From NCBI RefSeq assembly GCF_032854445.1, contig NC_088307.1, positions 19,482,017 through 19,546,016 on the forward strand: DNA of 64,000 nucleotides, in the 5' to 3' direction. Shown here piece after piece: positions 11,491 through 22,750 of the stretch; position 1 is the stretch's first letter; each line of letters opens with the position of its first letter. The DNA comes from Liolophura sinensis. Taxonomy: Eukaryota; Mollusca; Polyplacophora; Chitonida; Chitonidae. The position numbers and the translations under genes were made by a program. The notes under the pieces are model-generated. The model was given only the letters and a program-made list of their open reading frames with translations, was not told where the DNA came from and did no database searches.

Positions 11491-14091
11491 AGTAATGTAT
11501 GGTCAATGTCATGATGTACATCAGTCAGGCTGTCTTTCAAAATCTACGCTCTCGGTTTCGTTGATCTGCATGAAATATTTAAAAACGGCACAGAAAATCG
11601 GCTTAGTGACTGACGGCCAGCAGAGTATAATCGCATGCTAGTTCGGGCGAACAAGCCCAAAGTATTGACAGATGTGTGATGCCGACAGAAAAACGCTTCG
11701 GGCAGAATTTTGATTTATTTTGGCTTCTCGTGTCATATGACAGGCCAGCTATCTGCCATGGACTCGAGTCAAGTTCCGATGTTCCTGACTTCATGGAACC
11801 GTGCTAGAAACAGAATCTATATTAAGCTCAGTTTCAGCAAGGACGAAATAAAATGAAAATTCCATAAGAATCCTTAACACCAGCAAGACTTCTTACAGAT
11901 GCATTTGTCTGGTTTACAAAGACAACAATTTGTAGTTGATTTTCTCTGTTAGCAATAATGGAATTATGGCAATAATATTTTGTGACATTAACATTTTGTT
12001 TGCATTATACTATGCAAGGCGCACTGGGAGAAAAATGTGGGTCAGCTAACTTTTAAATCTGATTTATACGAATGAGCTCATTCAAGTGAGAAAACTGAGT
12101 CATATGACCAGATTGTTGAGCCAGTTTACCCAAACTTTTCTATCGGCGCGTATGGTCAATATGGATTACACAGACTTGAAATTGTCTCTAAAACTTTATG
12201 ACATCATTCAAAAGTAATGAATGGCGAGTTCGAAGCCAGCTCTTGTTAGCTCGGTATTGAATTAACTGGGTAAGTGGAATCTCCACACTTCCTTATGGCC
12301 AACCAACCACAATGATTAACTGCTGAGAAACTACTGACGTGATTGGAAATTAGAGATTATGGCTTTGATTGGCTACTTGGAACCTGAACCATTATTTCAT
12401 AATAAGTTTATTATGACAACAATAGCGCATTGCTGGTGAGTTGGAATATTGGGGTGATAAAGTGTAAGAAACGGCGCTAGGCAACAGTCAAATAAATAAA
12501 TGGGTGATGTGATTCTAACTGGTTGCAAACGTGTTTTATCTTCTCTACATGCTCCAAATCTGTTATATATCTAACTTTCTTGATTTATGTAATTTGAGAG
12601 CAGAGTTACTGTCTAAATCAGGAAATATTGTGACGTCAGATTGAAGACAAATATTCAACGTTGAACCACCATGCAACTTTCATGCTCCGGCCGCTCCTTT
12701 AAGTCTTTGTCGCTTGATTCATGCTTATGGAATTATCCGTCCAGCATTTGTCTGGAAACATCCGATTTTGTATTGACCTGGAAATTGGATTTAAGACTTG
12801 ACGATTGGTGAGAGGTTATACAGCCACCAAACCATACATAAGTAGATTTAAGAACTGATGAGTGCTGAGTTGATTTCGATTTTTATTTGAGTTAATTAAC
12901 CATATTTTATTTCATTTGCATTAAAATGATGTATAATTAGATGGTGGTTAGGAGAGGAACCCAGTTCGTGGCTCAAAAATGTTAACGCGCTCTTGTACAG
13001 GTGGTTGTTCTAGCGTTGTCCCTTCTGGACACAGTGCCAGTTCAATGGACGTAACCTGAAGGTAGGCATACTAAGTCGATCTAAACGCCACAAACATGTT
13101 CGTTTTTACTGGGGGGAAAAGGAGGCAATGACCACTGCACAAAGCGGCTGTGTCAGTTGATGCGATTTGATAGAGCCCCCAACATAATCCCCGATCTATT
13201 TGATTAAGCCTGATCAATTTAGCCTTGATCAATTTCCCCTTACATGGCTGATCGATATAGACTCTCTTGTTGTCGGTCAGACTTGAGCCAGCTGCTCATG
13301 AAGAATATCATATGCTAGGTAAGGTACATAGACAAGCATATACATACGCACGTCTGTTTAACTCTCTCGCTCTCTCTGGGTACGCCAAACCTTGGGTGTA
13401 CCTCCTGCAATCTATTGTAGAACCTTATTACATCTAAGGGAGCATGTTTTAGCGAGGAGCGCAGGGAAAACGTCACCGTCTTCAAATTGACTGTTTCCTG
13501 CGGGAAAACAGTCCTCACATCGCCTTCATTGGTTAAAGATGTTGTATCTAAACTGGCTTATCTTTAGTTCAGGAAAGTCAGATCAACATACCTTTTTGAA
13601 AGCAGAAATAGTTTGCCAGAAAAACATGTAAAAGTTAAACGGCAGCGTACAGTGAAATAACAAATCGTGTGTTTCTAAAGGACATGTTTCATGGCAGTTT
13701 GAGCTACAGTGCTTTTTCTTATATATACACGGTCTAATATGTTCTGGTAATGCAAAAGTTGTAAAAGTTAAAATACCAACTAAATATAGATCTATATCAA
13801 CATGGCCTGAAGTTATAGCTAACATGCGCTTACGTTATTCGATCAGCCCATGATAATACGGTAAATCTAGGTATTTTTATTTGTGCGGTATTTTTGTAGA
13901 TCTGCTATGTCTTTGTAAGCTATGTAAGGTAAAATACAGAAAATGTGTTAAGGCATTTTATACAGAGCAGAGGTGTAACCAGAGGTGTAACCATCAGACC
14001 ATTGATAACCCCAAAGGAAAACGGCAGCATCTTAAAATCCCATTTTCTGTGGAGGAACTCTCCTTAAATTTAATGCATCATAATATAATAA
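11491..14091. other. Unannotated stretch, repeat-poor
   Basis: No gene recognised. A block at 13160-13280 has several TGATCAATTT and GATCGAT words, which could be homeodomain/PBX-like sites. The minus-strand frames at 13315-13518 and 13583-13825 match nothing I know. Confidence 0.45.
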
Positions 14092-14173
14092 AAGACATAC
14101 AGCATAGAGAATAAAACCACAGGAGTGACAAACAGGTGAAATACGGTCTAATATCAATTTACCGCAGTTAGGC
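14092..14173 (+). repeat. Dispersed repeat family B, partial copy
   Basis: CAGCATAGAGAATAAAACCA, GGAGTGACAAACAGGTGAAA and TATCAATTTACCGCAGTTAG match the copies at 26232 and 32010, but the central CAGTGTGATAG part is deleted. A SINE fragment follows directly. Confidence 0.65.
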
Positions 14174-14280
14174 GTCGCTCTGGTTGGTGTTATACGCCGT
14201 ACGCAAGAATATTTCACTTACACGACGGCAGCCAGCATTATGTTGAGAGGAAACCGGACAGAGACTGGGGGATGTCGCAG
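14174..14280 (-). mobile_element. SINE 3' fragment
   Basis: TTGGTGTTATACGCCGTACG, AAGAATATTTCACTTACACG and CATTATGTTGAGAGGAAACC are the SINE core and body. The head is missing, and the tail is reduced to nothing at the junction with family B. Confidence 0.8.
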
Positions 14281-16650
14281 GGCTACAGAATGAAAATGTG
14301 TTGTTCTTCTATAGGTAAGCCGACATACTCCGGAAACATGCATTGTGGAGACATCAATTACAGAACAGAGTGTTCTACTGGGCAAAATACGCGAGTTATT
14401 TTTGACCTGGAACGTCCATTTTGGTTGACGGTTGGTATACCAATGTCTGTTTCGACGCATACATTGGCAAATACAACAGTTTGATTCATTTTCCAAGTTA
14501 TCTCAAGAAGACGTATGGGAATGCTGCTTATACAGGTCTTCACATTGGCTGCCTTCGCAGATTTTAAACTTGGGTCCAAGTTGGGCTGACCATTATATTT
14601 TTTGCAATACCCGTGTACAACTTTTCCCTCGAAAGTGCAGAGGACGGCGTATCTCAGGGCAGTCTGACTATAGGCGGCAAGCTGTTCCCATTAAAACTCA
14701 ACGTATAACTTGTTTTTGGTACAATTACAGTACATCCGTACTACGCATCCTTTCATCTTCTCAAGGTTCTTCGACATGTTACGTTTGTTTTATTCAAGAA
14801 CGTCAAATTACATCAGTTTACGTCATTTCATAACAAACGATTGTTAGTAGGCCTACAATACAGTTAGTATCTGGAACGGCTATAATAGACGTCGAATGTC
14901 AGCTGACATCCTTGGTGTAGAATAAAGTGGGAGCCACTTGAGCACTATATCTCTGTTCTGTCCTTATTGATTGTGTAGACAGAAGGCTCAGTCTCGCGCA
15001 GGCGTACAACAGCGACGAGGACTGCGTCGCCCGAGGTCAACATTGATCTTCCTTGCCTGTCATCCGGGCTTGGAGGTGCGCTTCGGTTGTGCCGGCATTC
15101 CGCAGCTGCATGTCACAGGCCGATGACTCTCGACAAAGCGCAGAACGGGAGCACCCATAGAAATAGGCCCGGGGCGCATCTAAATCACAACCCACCAGTG
15201 ACTGGAGCACCAACAGGTGGAACAAAGTGGAACAGCTGTCGTGATCTAAAATGAGTAATGAATTTGTGTATACTAGTTTATAAAGCAATCGTATGGTCTA
15301 GGCCACGTTCTGCGAAGTGTGCGTAAATGTACACAAGAGTAAGTGTCATACTGAAGTTGTACTTTACCATAACAGTTACGAATGCCGCAAAGTTACGCAC
15401 GCTTTGTATAACGAGTCCTGTACGTAACCGAACACTTGTTGACGTGCATTCTGTCCTTGATCTTGTTTTGTGTTATTTAGGACCGTTTATTTTAAACACT
15501 GTATTTTCTGACAGAAGTTTTTTTTTTTTTGATACTACTGTAGGTCAAGGATAACCTTGCGGAGATAAGCCACGATCATGTGACACCACTTTTTTGAAAT
15601 TTTACTCTTAAATCTTGTTTATGATGTTTTAACCCCAGATGTTTTAAAACAATCTGCTGAATACTTCAGCAGAGTTCACCATCATAAAAATAGAAAAGAT
15701 GATGATGTGCTTGATTAAGTTTGCGTTTAGCTGTACAAGACTCCTATAAATAAATGAAATATAATGACACACATCTATAATATGTCAGCCATTTGTACGA
15801 AAATCCTATCCTGATATCATGTGAGAAAGTCCGCCAGTTACTTGCCAAATGTCAAGTGGTTTAATAAGGGGTTAATCAGTCGTTAAATCAACCAACTGGC
15901 CACATAAAAAACCGTGCAGCAATGGCATTGAACAGGACACAACGTAGAGCTCTCTGAAACGAAATGCATATACTACTGCATTCTCTTTTACCGTATTCTA
16001 ATCATTATTCTTTAGAGGTTAGAAAAAAATCAGTCAGCAGGATCGTTTGATATCCTCCAAAATCAACAGTTCTTTTTTTTTTTTCATTCAAATTTTTCGT
16101 AGAATTTTTCCTAGTCTAAATTAACGGATTGGTTACAAAGATCCGAAATTCGCGGAGAGAATATAGTTCTTGTTCTGTTTTCCAGCAAAATGTACCCCGG
16201 AAGTTCCTTTTTTGTCCGTTGCATGCTGTAATTTGTAACTTTCCAAATCCATCAAAATTAGGTCACACATTTTCGTACATGTGTACTGGCCACACTGAAT
16301 TGAGCACCGCTGTATTATGATTGTAATGATGATGGCGGCGAGTTTTTTTTTATCGAAGTGTGCAATAAAGAATAAATGAGATTTTCATCAGATATCGTTA
16401 CAGAAGATAATATGTGTTAATATTTGACATATTTTATGTTGCATACACAGGAGATAAAATACGATACAGCGTTGTTCAACGCTCTTGCTTGTTGTCTAAC
16501 AATGTATGCGTCATTATACATTTAGCCAGGATGGCCTTTTTGCAGTATTGTTTAACAATATGCAGTTTAACACTGTTTAACAATGAACAGTATTGCCGTG
16601 CACTTGCTGACTGAGTATAGCTTTAGTAATGGCAAAGTTTGAAGTAAATT
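14281..16650. other. Unannotated stretch
   Basis: No gene recognised. The 133-codon plus frame at 14432-14833 and the overlapping minus frames show no recognisable domain. A small palindrome, CTGCTGAATACTTCAGCAG, lies near 15654. T runs lie near 15520 and 16073-16084. Confidence 0.45.
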
Positions 16651-16826
16651 CATTAATTTATTCATTAATTTATTGATTGGTGTTTTACGCCATATTCAAG
16701 AATATTTCACTTATACGACGGCAACCAGTACTGAAAGGAAACCATGCACAGCCCGGAGGAAACCCACGACCATCCGCAGGTTGTGCAGCCTTCCCACGTA
16801 CGGCTAGCATGAGCTGGACGTGAAAC
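16651..16826 (-). mobile_element. SINE, head-truncated and internally deleted
   Basis: The tail (TTCATTAATTTATTGATTGG) is followed by the core (CCATATTCAAGAATATTTCA), a shortened body (CCAGTACTGAAAGGAAACCA), CCACGACCATCCGCAGGTTG, and a head remnant (GCTAGCATGAGCTGGACGTG). About 20 bp is missing in the body and in the spacer before the head. Confidence 0.85.
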
Positions 16827-17174
16827 AACAATTAAAAAATTGCTGGTAATAAAACTATATAATCCACGAGTCACGTCTGAAGCTAAACTCATCCGATTAA
16901 TGGATTATTTATGATCATTCTGTGATCAACAGCCTGTTCTTAACTAACCTGTGACTATCCTTAACAGTGCCCCAAGGGCGAGGGGTACATCAATCGATGT
17001 GTCATTTTCATTCACGTCATCATCGATCATACGCCACCGTCACCATTTTGCTTTTGAAAGATCAGCGCAGTTAGATGAAAACTTTACGTTTGATTTACGT
17101 TTGTTTGACAATAGGCTAAGTTAAATGTAACGACCATAGCGTCACATGCCTTGCACTAGCGGATTCTGACCTGA
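16827..17174. other. Unannotated stretch
   Basis: Nothing recognised. Confidence 0.5.
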
Positions 17175-17220
17175 TTGTTATTGTAGATATTGTGTACACA
17201 CACAATATCTACAATAACAA
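17175..17220. repeat. Perfect 21-bp inverted repeat (hairpin)
   Basis: The left arm at 17175-17195 (from TTGTTATTGTAG) and the right arm at 17200-17220 (to CTACAATAACAA) are exact reverse complements separated by ACAC. The stem has no mismatch. It could be a recent snap-back duplication, a minimal foldback element or a cruciform site. It is not an evident microRNA precursor, because there are no bulges or flanking stem. Confidence 0.9.
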
Positions 17221-18360
17221 CTGCGTTTATAACAGGTGCATATATGACTTGGGAGACACCAGGTACAACATAGCTTTGGGAGGGGGGTGAGGATGAATTA
17301 ATTTTAGTATTCATAAAGGAAATATGTTATTTGATCCTTCACCACAACTTTGCTGATGTTTTGACGTCTATAAAGTCCTCTGTCCTTTGTTTCCGACTGA
17401 ATCAGATCAATATGGCATTTCCTAAAAGAAGCATTGCCAATAGATTAGGCTTTATACGAGAGATAATCAAAATGTCAGATCTTTAAAACAGCTAGTGCAA
17501 ATGTCAACTGTCTAGTAACAGGGAAGGTTTATGAAACCAGTTGAAACCAAACGAGAGTAAAGATATATATGAAAATCGTAGCCAAATGGCTGCCCACAAA
17601 AATGATTCGTGACTTTTGTATGATTGCTACAAAACTAATTATACCCGTGATAAGTAATCGAATTCAGGCAACAATCCCACTCTCATAGCCTCCAGATCTC
17701 GCCGTGTCGGAAATGACTGCCTCGGGTAAAAAATACCCAGGATAAAAAAAGAGGTAGCCAGCAATACGCCATCGATCCACAGTGAATAATAAAAAAAAAA
17801 AAACGCCAACGATGACGTCACGGATGTTACTTAAGCACGCCAGGTTTTGACATGCTCTGACTTCTCATATAGCCCTACCGAGGTTCAGTCAGCTTCCCCC
17901 ACCCCTACCTGGGGACAGCGGAGACATTAACTTAAGACGATTTCTATTAATACCCCTGACAAATCAATAAGACAAAGGTTAACCAGCTAGGTGTCCCCAG
18001 GAGGGCATAACTTTTCATTGGCCACGCCGGTTGAAGGTCAATTGACAGCTGGCGGATGTCATACGCCGTACAGCGCATGCGTCGCTCTTTACCTTCGCTT
18101 TACGTGACTGCCACCACAAGCAAATCTTGTCCAGAAATCTTGAACAACGCCGAGGTCACTGGGGTCACGGTGATGAGACGGGGAGTGATGTCGGGAAAAC
18201 ACAAATAATTCGTCTCAACCTTTGATTCTAATAATGATTTGTACATATTCGCCACTGAAATTACTCATGCTTATAATGCAACTATTGCTTACGCTAATGG
18301 CAACGTTAAGTGCAGATTAGAAGTTAAGTCGTACAAACAATAGGACAGACATGGTACCGC
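17221..18360. other. Unannotated stretch
   Basis: No gene recognised. An A run at 17791-17803 and GC-balanced DNA at 17870-18200, with no recurring unit. Confidence 0.45.
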
Positions 18361-18870
18361 AACTGGTGCTGTATTAGTACACATCTACTGCTACTAGTTG
18401 TTGCTACTATTGCTTATCGGTGTTGCTGCCACTAGCTGCTGCAAACGCTACAAGTGTTGCCTCTGGTTGCTACTGCTACATGAACCATTGATGGCCGTTG
18501 TCATAACTACAGCTACCTTTCACAGTTATTGCTACTGTTGTTACTACTACCGTTACTATCATTGACTGCTACAAACTCTACTAGTCTTGCCTCTATCTGC
18601 TACAGCCAGATATACCACTGAATGCTATTGCCATTACTCCAGCTAATTTTAACGGTACTACTATTGTAGCTACTACTACAGCTGCTACCTCTGAGCGCTA
18701 CTATACTGCTATTAGTACTAGTACTGCTACCACTGGGTGCTGCTACTACTTATAGTACTAGTACCTGCTCTTAGTACAACATTTGACGTACTGCTTCAAC
18801 TGCTACTGCTGCTTTTGCTACTACTAGTACCTGCTACCAATGTTTCTGTTATTTCTTCTACCGTTGGTTC
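18361..18870. repeat. Imperfect CTA/TGC trinucleotide-rich region
   Basis: Words such as CTGCTACTACT, GTTGCTACTATTGCT and TAGTACTAGTACTGCTACC recur for about 500 bp with triplet rhythm but no clean unit. This is a decayed trinucleotide or hexanucleotide expansion. The leucine-rich 60-codon frame at 18737 is a by-product. Confidence 0.75.
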
Positions 18871-19197
18871 CGTACTGCTTCTATTCTGCTGTTACACTGC
18901 TAATTTATGCTATGAGTAAAAATGCTAAAATCGTATTAATGCTTAACTAGCTGTGGTCAAGCTTTTTATGTTGAAACAATCACCTTTAGCATAAGTACAA
19001 ATACTTCCCACTCGTGGAAACGCAACCAATTTTACAAGTCCTACTGCACTCAAACTCTAAGTATATAATTACCACATGTACCTCTGATTTTAAAAGCAGA
19101 ACATGCGTGGTTACTTGTTTTCCTTCATTGCTAGCCCAGCAATATGAGCCTGCCGTTTGCACACGCAGTTCGAGCGGAACCTCTACAATCGTGTTGT

Positions 19198-19452
19198 TTT
19201 ATTCATTTATTTATTTGAAATTATTTTATTTATGTTGCACTGATGAATTTTTCACTTATAAGACAGCGGGTAAGTTTATGGGTGAAGAAAATCCAGAGTA
19301 AATCACCGATCCCTTAGGTACCTGACTCACATCCTGACTTAAAGCAGCCAGCGAGAACTGGATTCGAACTCACTACCTCATTGGCCATGACAGTTCTGAC
19401 AGTTAGTCTGCGAGCTAGCACTTTAATCACATGAGCCAGTGAGTGCCGCCGA
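19198..19452 (-). mobile_element. SINE of a diverged subfamily, full length
   Basis: In reverse orientation it has a TTATTCATTTATTTATTTG tail, then a 3' core resembling but not matching the main family (TGATGAATTTTTCACTTATA, GGGTAAGTTTATGGGTG). A clear tRNA-like head follows on the minus strand, with A-box-like TGGCTCATGTGATTAAAGTG and B-box-like GTGAGTTCGAATCC. The body between core and head is shorter than in the main family and unrelated to it. It is probably a sister SINE with a shared tail. Confidence 0.75.
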
Positions 19453-20122
19453 CAACATTTGAAATAGAAAATGTCGTAGCTGATGACCGCTACCCGCCTC
19501 CGCGATCGAGTTTGTTTTACAACCGTTGTTCACAAGCCAGCCTTAGCCGCTCACCTCCCGTGTTTGTAGATAGAATCCCCAGTCCCACGGGTCAGAGCCG
19601 TATCGTGCTTTATCATTAGTCATTACCCTGATTAATAAAACGTAGGCGTCCCGCTCCTACCCTTCACGCACGGTACGGGCTGACGGGGTTAGCACGACCC
19701 ACTAACGCCACCATGACAGGAACGATCAACGAATTGATCATTTATCAATTTTCTCGCTCATTAACGTGGAATATTCAGAAGAAATAAAAGAATATATACA
19801 CAAAAAACATCTGCGGTTTCCACTGGAAGTTGTTAAAAGAATAAATTATCGTCTCGCATAACGTAGTATTAAAAATGCTAGGGGAAAATCGACGGGGTTT
19901 AAATTAAGGGGACATTGTAGTATTGGTAGCTGGTTCAAAAAAAAAAGAAAGGTATAGATGCGTTGTATTGTGAAGAGTGGCAACGTATGTATACTTCAAA
20001 CTTGACTCATTGTGTTGAATGTAAAGGTTTCCAATCATATGATGAGGATGTACGACTTGTGCGCAGTGAGTATATAACTGATGGTAATTCATACGTTATG
20101 TATCAGTTATAATAATACCCCC
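19453..20122. other. Unannotated stretch
   Basis: Nothing firm. GC-balanced DNA at 19480-19720 without an open frame of note. Confidence 0.45.
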
Positions 20123-20310
20123 GGGATCACGAAGCGATCTTAGACTTAGGTCAAAAATTCCACATCACATTTAAATTGTTAATTTTTAACTAACAAGGTC
20201 AAAATATATATATGTATTGTAAATCAAAGTTTAGCTAAAATATCGGAAAGGATAATACCAAATTTAATGATTGAAACTTTGATTTAAGTCTAAGATCGCT
20301 TCGTAACCCC
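20123..20310. mobile_element. 188-bp MITE with ~34-bp terminal inverted repeats
   Basis: The left end is GGGATCACGAAGCGATCTTA then GACTTAGGTCAAA. The right end read in reverse is GGGGTTACGAAGCGATCTTA then GACTTAAATCAAA. About 29 of 33 positions pair. The interior is A/T-rich and non-coding. No convincing target-site duplication is visible, so I cannot assign a superfamily. The 'CGAAGCGATCTTAGAC' terminus should be easy to count genome-wide. Confidence 0.8.
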
Positions 20311-20596
20311 GTTTGAGTAATACAACGCTTCTTGGTTACAGATTCGAGTCTTGCTGTGGTGCATTTTTATGTTAACATGCGTGCGGTATGTGATAAAAGT
20401 AATTTAAGTAGTGTCTAATTAGTAAACGCGTTTTGTTCACACTACGTGGCTCTTTCCAAGCCATTTTGTAAACTGACCGTGTAAATCAATTTGATTTGAT
20501 CTCTTATTTTGTCCGTGATTCCCGGCTACAATTTAAAGCATTTATTCCTAAAGTCAGTTATCTAAATTTTCAATCAATCACTTAATTAATCACTCA

Positions 20597-20624
20597 ATAT
20601 ATATATATATATATATATATATAT
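20597..20624. repeat. (AT)n microsatellite
   Basis: Fourteen uninterrupted AT units. Confidence 0.95.
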
Positions 20625-20759
20625 TACATGATTTTTACAGTCATGATGCCACTCATTGACAAGATCGGCAGCAGTGTGGAGTGATTTCTTACTATCGGAT
20701 GTGAAAGACCGCAGTATATATCTGCGCTGACTTGTTGTTGCGCCCTTGGGTATACTATA

Positions 20760-20772
20760 CCCCCCCCCCCCC
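20760..20772. repeat. C homopolymer (13 C)
   Basis: It follows GGGTATACTATA. Copy number is likely polymorphic. Confidence 0.9.
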
Positions 20773-22243
20773 AAAATGAGTTAGCAGAGCCCATGTAAAC
20801 ACTGTGTATACAGTTATCACCTCGGTAATACAACATTATTGAGTGATGCTTTGACGCTTGTGGTCCCCACTCAATTTGCTTTGACGGATTACAAGGGTAT
20901 TGGAATGCTCTGCCAAAACAGTTGTTATTATTTTACCCCAGTGTACTATTTAAGTAGCACTGTGAAATGGCGGCGTATTGTTAGCGAATAGACAATAGTG
21001 GTGTTCCTGGAAAGATTCAAGAGTCTTGCGGCTCCGGTAAACTCGTTTTCATTACTCTTTCGTCTGACCCTGTGAAATCATAAAATCGAGCTTACCACTG
21101 CTTGACCCTGGCCCACGCGAGCTGTACGGGATACCCCTACAGTCTGAGTTCAGTTTTAAAATGCCACTGCAGCCATTACGTCAGATATGATCTCAGATTT
21201 GAGGGGCTAAACTATGGCGATATATATTTTCGTTGATGTTAACTGTTAAGACTGTTAATGTATAGTCTTTAGAGAAAAACAGAATGGTCAGATTAAAACA
21301 CCGGGTTCCAACAAGTTACTGACGGACTTTTCAGCATAAGATGCACAAATTTTGAAATCCCCATTGAGCTAAACTCGTATACCATTTTAACGGAACGCAA
21401 GTCAAGGTCGACGGTGGAATTTCATGTATAAGGTTTCTTACGCTATGCTTGGAGCGCCTGCCAAATGCTTATTGCGACTTGTGCCCCAAGAACAGTGGAA
21501 GCAAAGGAATCTGAATTGTTTCCTGTGACAGAATTTCAACGTGAACTTTGGCCTTTTTTATGTTGAGGTTTTTCTTTCTTCATCTGTTTCCTGTCGATTT
21601 ATGGATTTATCTGTTTGCGTTCGACACTTTCCGGTGGCATTCGTGAATGACATTCATATGTATATATGTATTTTTAGTGTTTTATGTCGTACTGAACAAT
21701 TTTTTAGTCATATATGATTGAAAATATGTAGGTGTTTGTAAATATACTGTGGCAGTATTCTTGTGGCAGGGCGAGTCAATGCCGCCAAAGGACGTAGCAT
21801 GGAGACATCTACCGCCGGTAGTTCATGACGTGGTCAGGCTGTTCACTGTCATATAAGGGGAGCCATGTAATGCCAAAATCTATATTCAATGTAGGTGTCA
21901 TTAGTTTGCTCAATTTTGGAATTTGCTGAACTGCAGACTATCTCCTTGTGACGTCACGAAATACCTACAATGCTCTGCACGTGACAGTTTATATTAGGCC
22001 CCAGTGCAAACGCACTCAAAATGTTAATATCTGCCACCAAAAGAGTCCATATTGGTTTTGTTTGTTTGTTTGTTTCTTTTTTTTTTTTTTTTACTTTCCT
22101 CGCCTGAATATGCCTAGTTTAGTGAGTTTGTCCTACGTGGCCTTTTCAATGAAGTAGCACTTCAGTTTAGAAGCACTGATATCCGTTCTCAGGCATCTAT
22201 GCAATGAGACATAGGTCGCAATTTCTGAATTTGATTTGTTGCA
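20773..22243. other. Unannotated stretch
   Basis: No gene recognised. A (TTTG)n plus T run lies at 22057-22091. Confidence 0.45.
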
Positions 22244-22394
22244 TTATTTATTTATTTCTTTCATTGGTTTTTTACGCCGTACGGAAGCATATTCCACATA
22301 CCCGACTGCGGTCAACATTATTGTGGGAGGTAACCGGGCAGAGATCGGCGGAAACTCACGACCATCCGCAGGTAGCTAACAGACCTTCCTCCGG
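22244..22394 (-). mobile_element. SINE, 5'-truncated
   Basis: The TTATTTATTTATTTC tail is followed by the core (GCCGTACGGAAGCATATTCC) and body (GGGAGGTAACCGGGCAGAGA), then CCATCCGCAGG. It ends in ACCTTCCTCCGG. A weak 9-bp flanking match (TTTGTTGCA at 22235, TTTGTTGTA at 22395) may be the target-site duplication. Confidence 0.8.
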
Positions 22395-22504
22395 TTTGTT
22401 GTAGTTCAGACGAGCAATCATATTACATGCGATATAGCAGAGATTTTCATTTAACAATCTCGCAGTGGTATTTCTAACGTACGACCTGCCGGGCTAAGCT
22501 TTGT

Positions 22505-22750
22505 GTATTCCAAGATTTCCTAGAGATTTGAAGACATCCCAGTCAATCCAAGGTTCCTCAGTGATTACAACAATCTCTAGTGTGTTCCAAGCTTTCCCAA
22601 GGATTAAAAGATTCCCCAGTGTATTCCAAGATTTCACAGTGATTCCTAAATTTCTCAGTGTATTCTCAAACTTCTCAGTGATTCCAAGATCACCCACTGA
22701 CTCCCGATGGATTCGAAGATTTCTCATTGATACCGAGACTTCCCAGTAAC
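22505..22750. repeat. ~20-bp degenerate tandem repeat
   Basis: About twelve units resembling ATTCCAAGATTTCTCAGTGT. It translates on both strands into repetitive peptides (89 codons minus, 82 codons plus), which I regard as artefacts. Confidence 0.8.
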
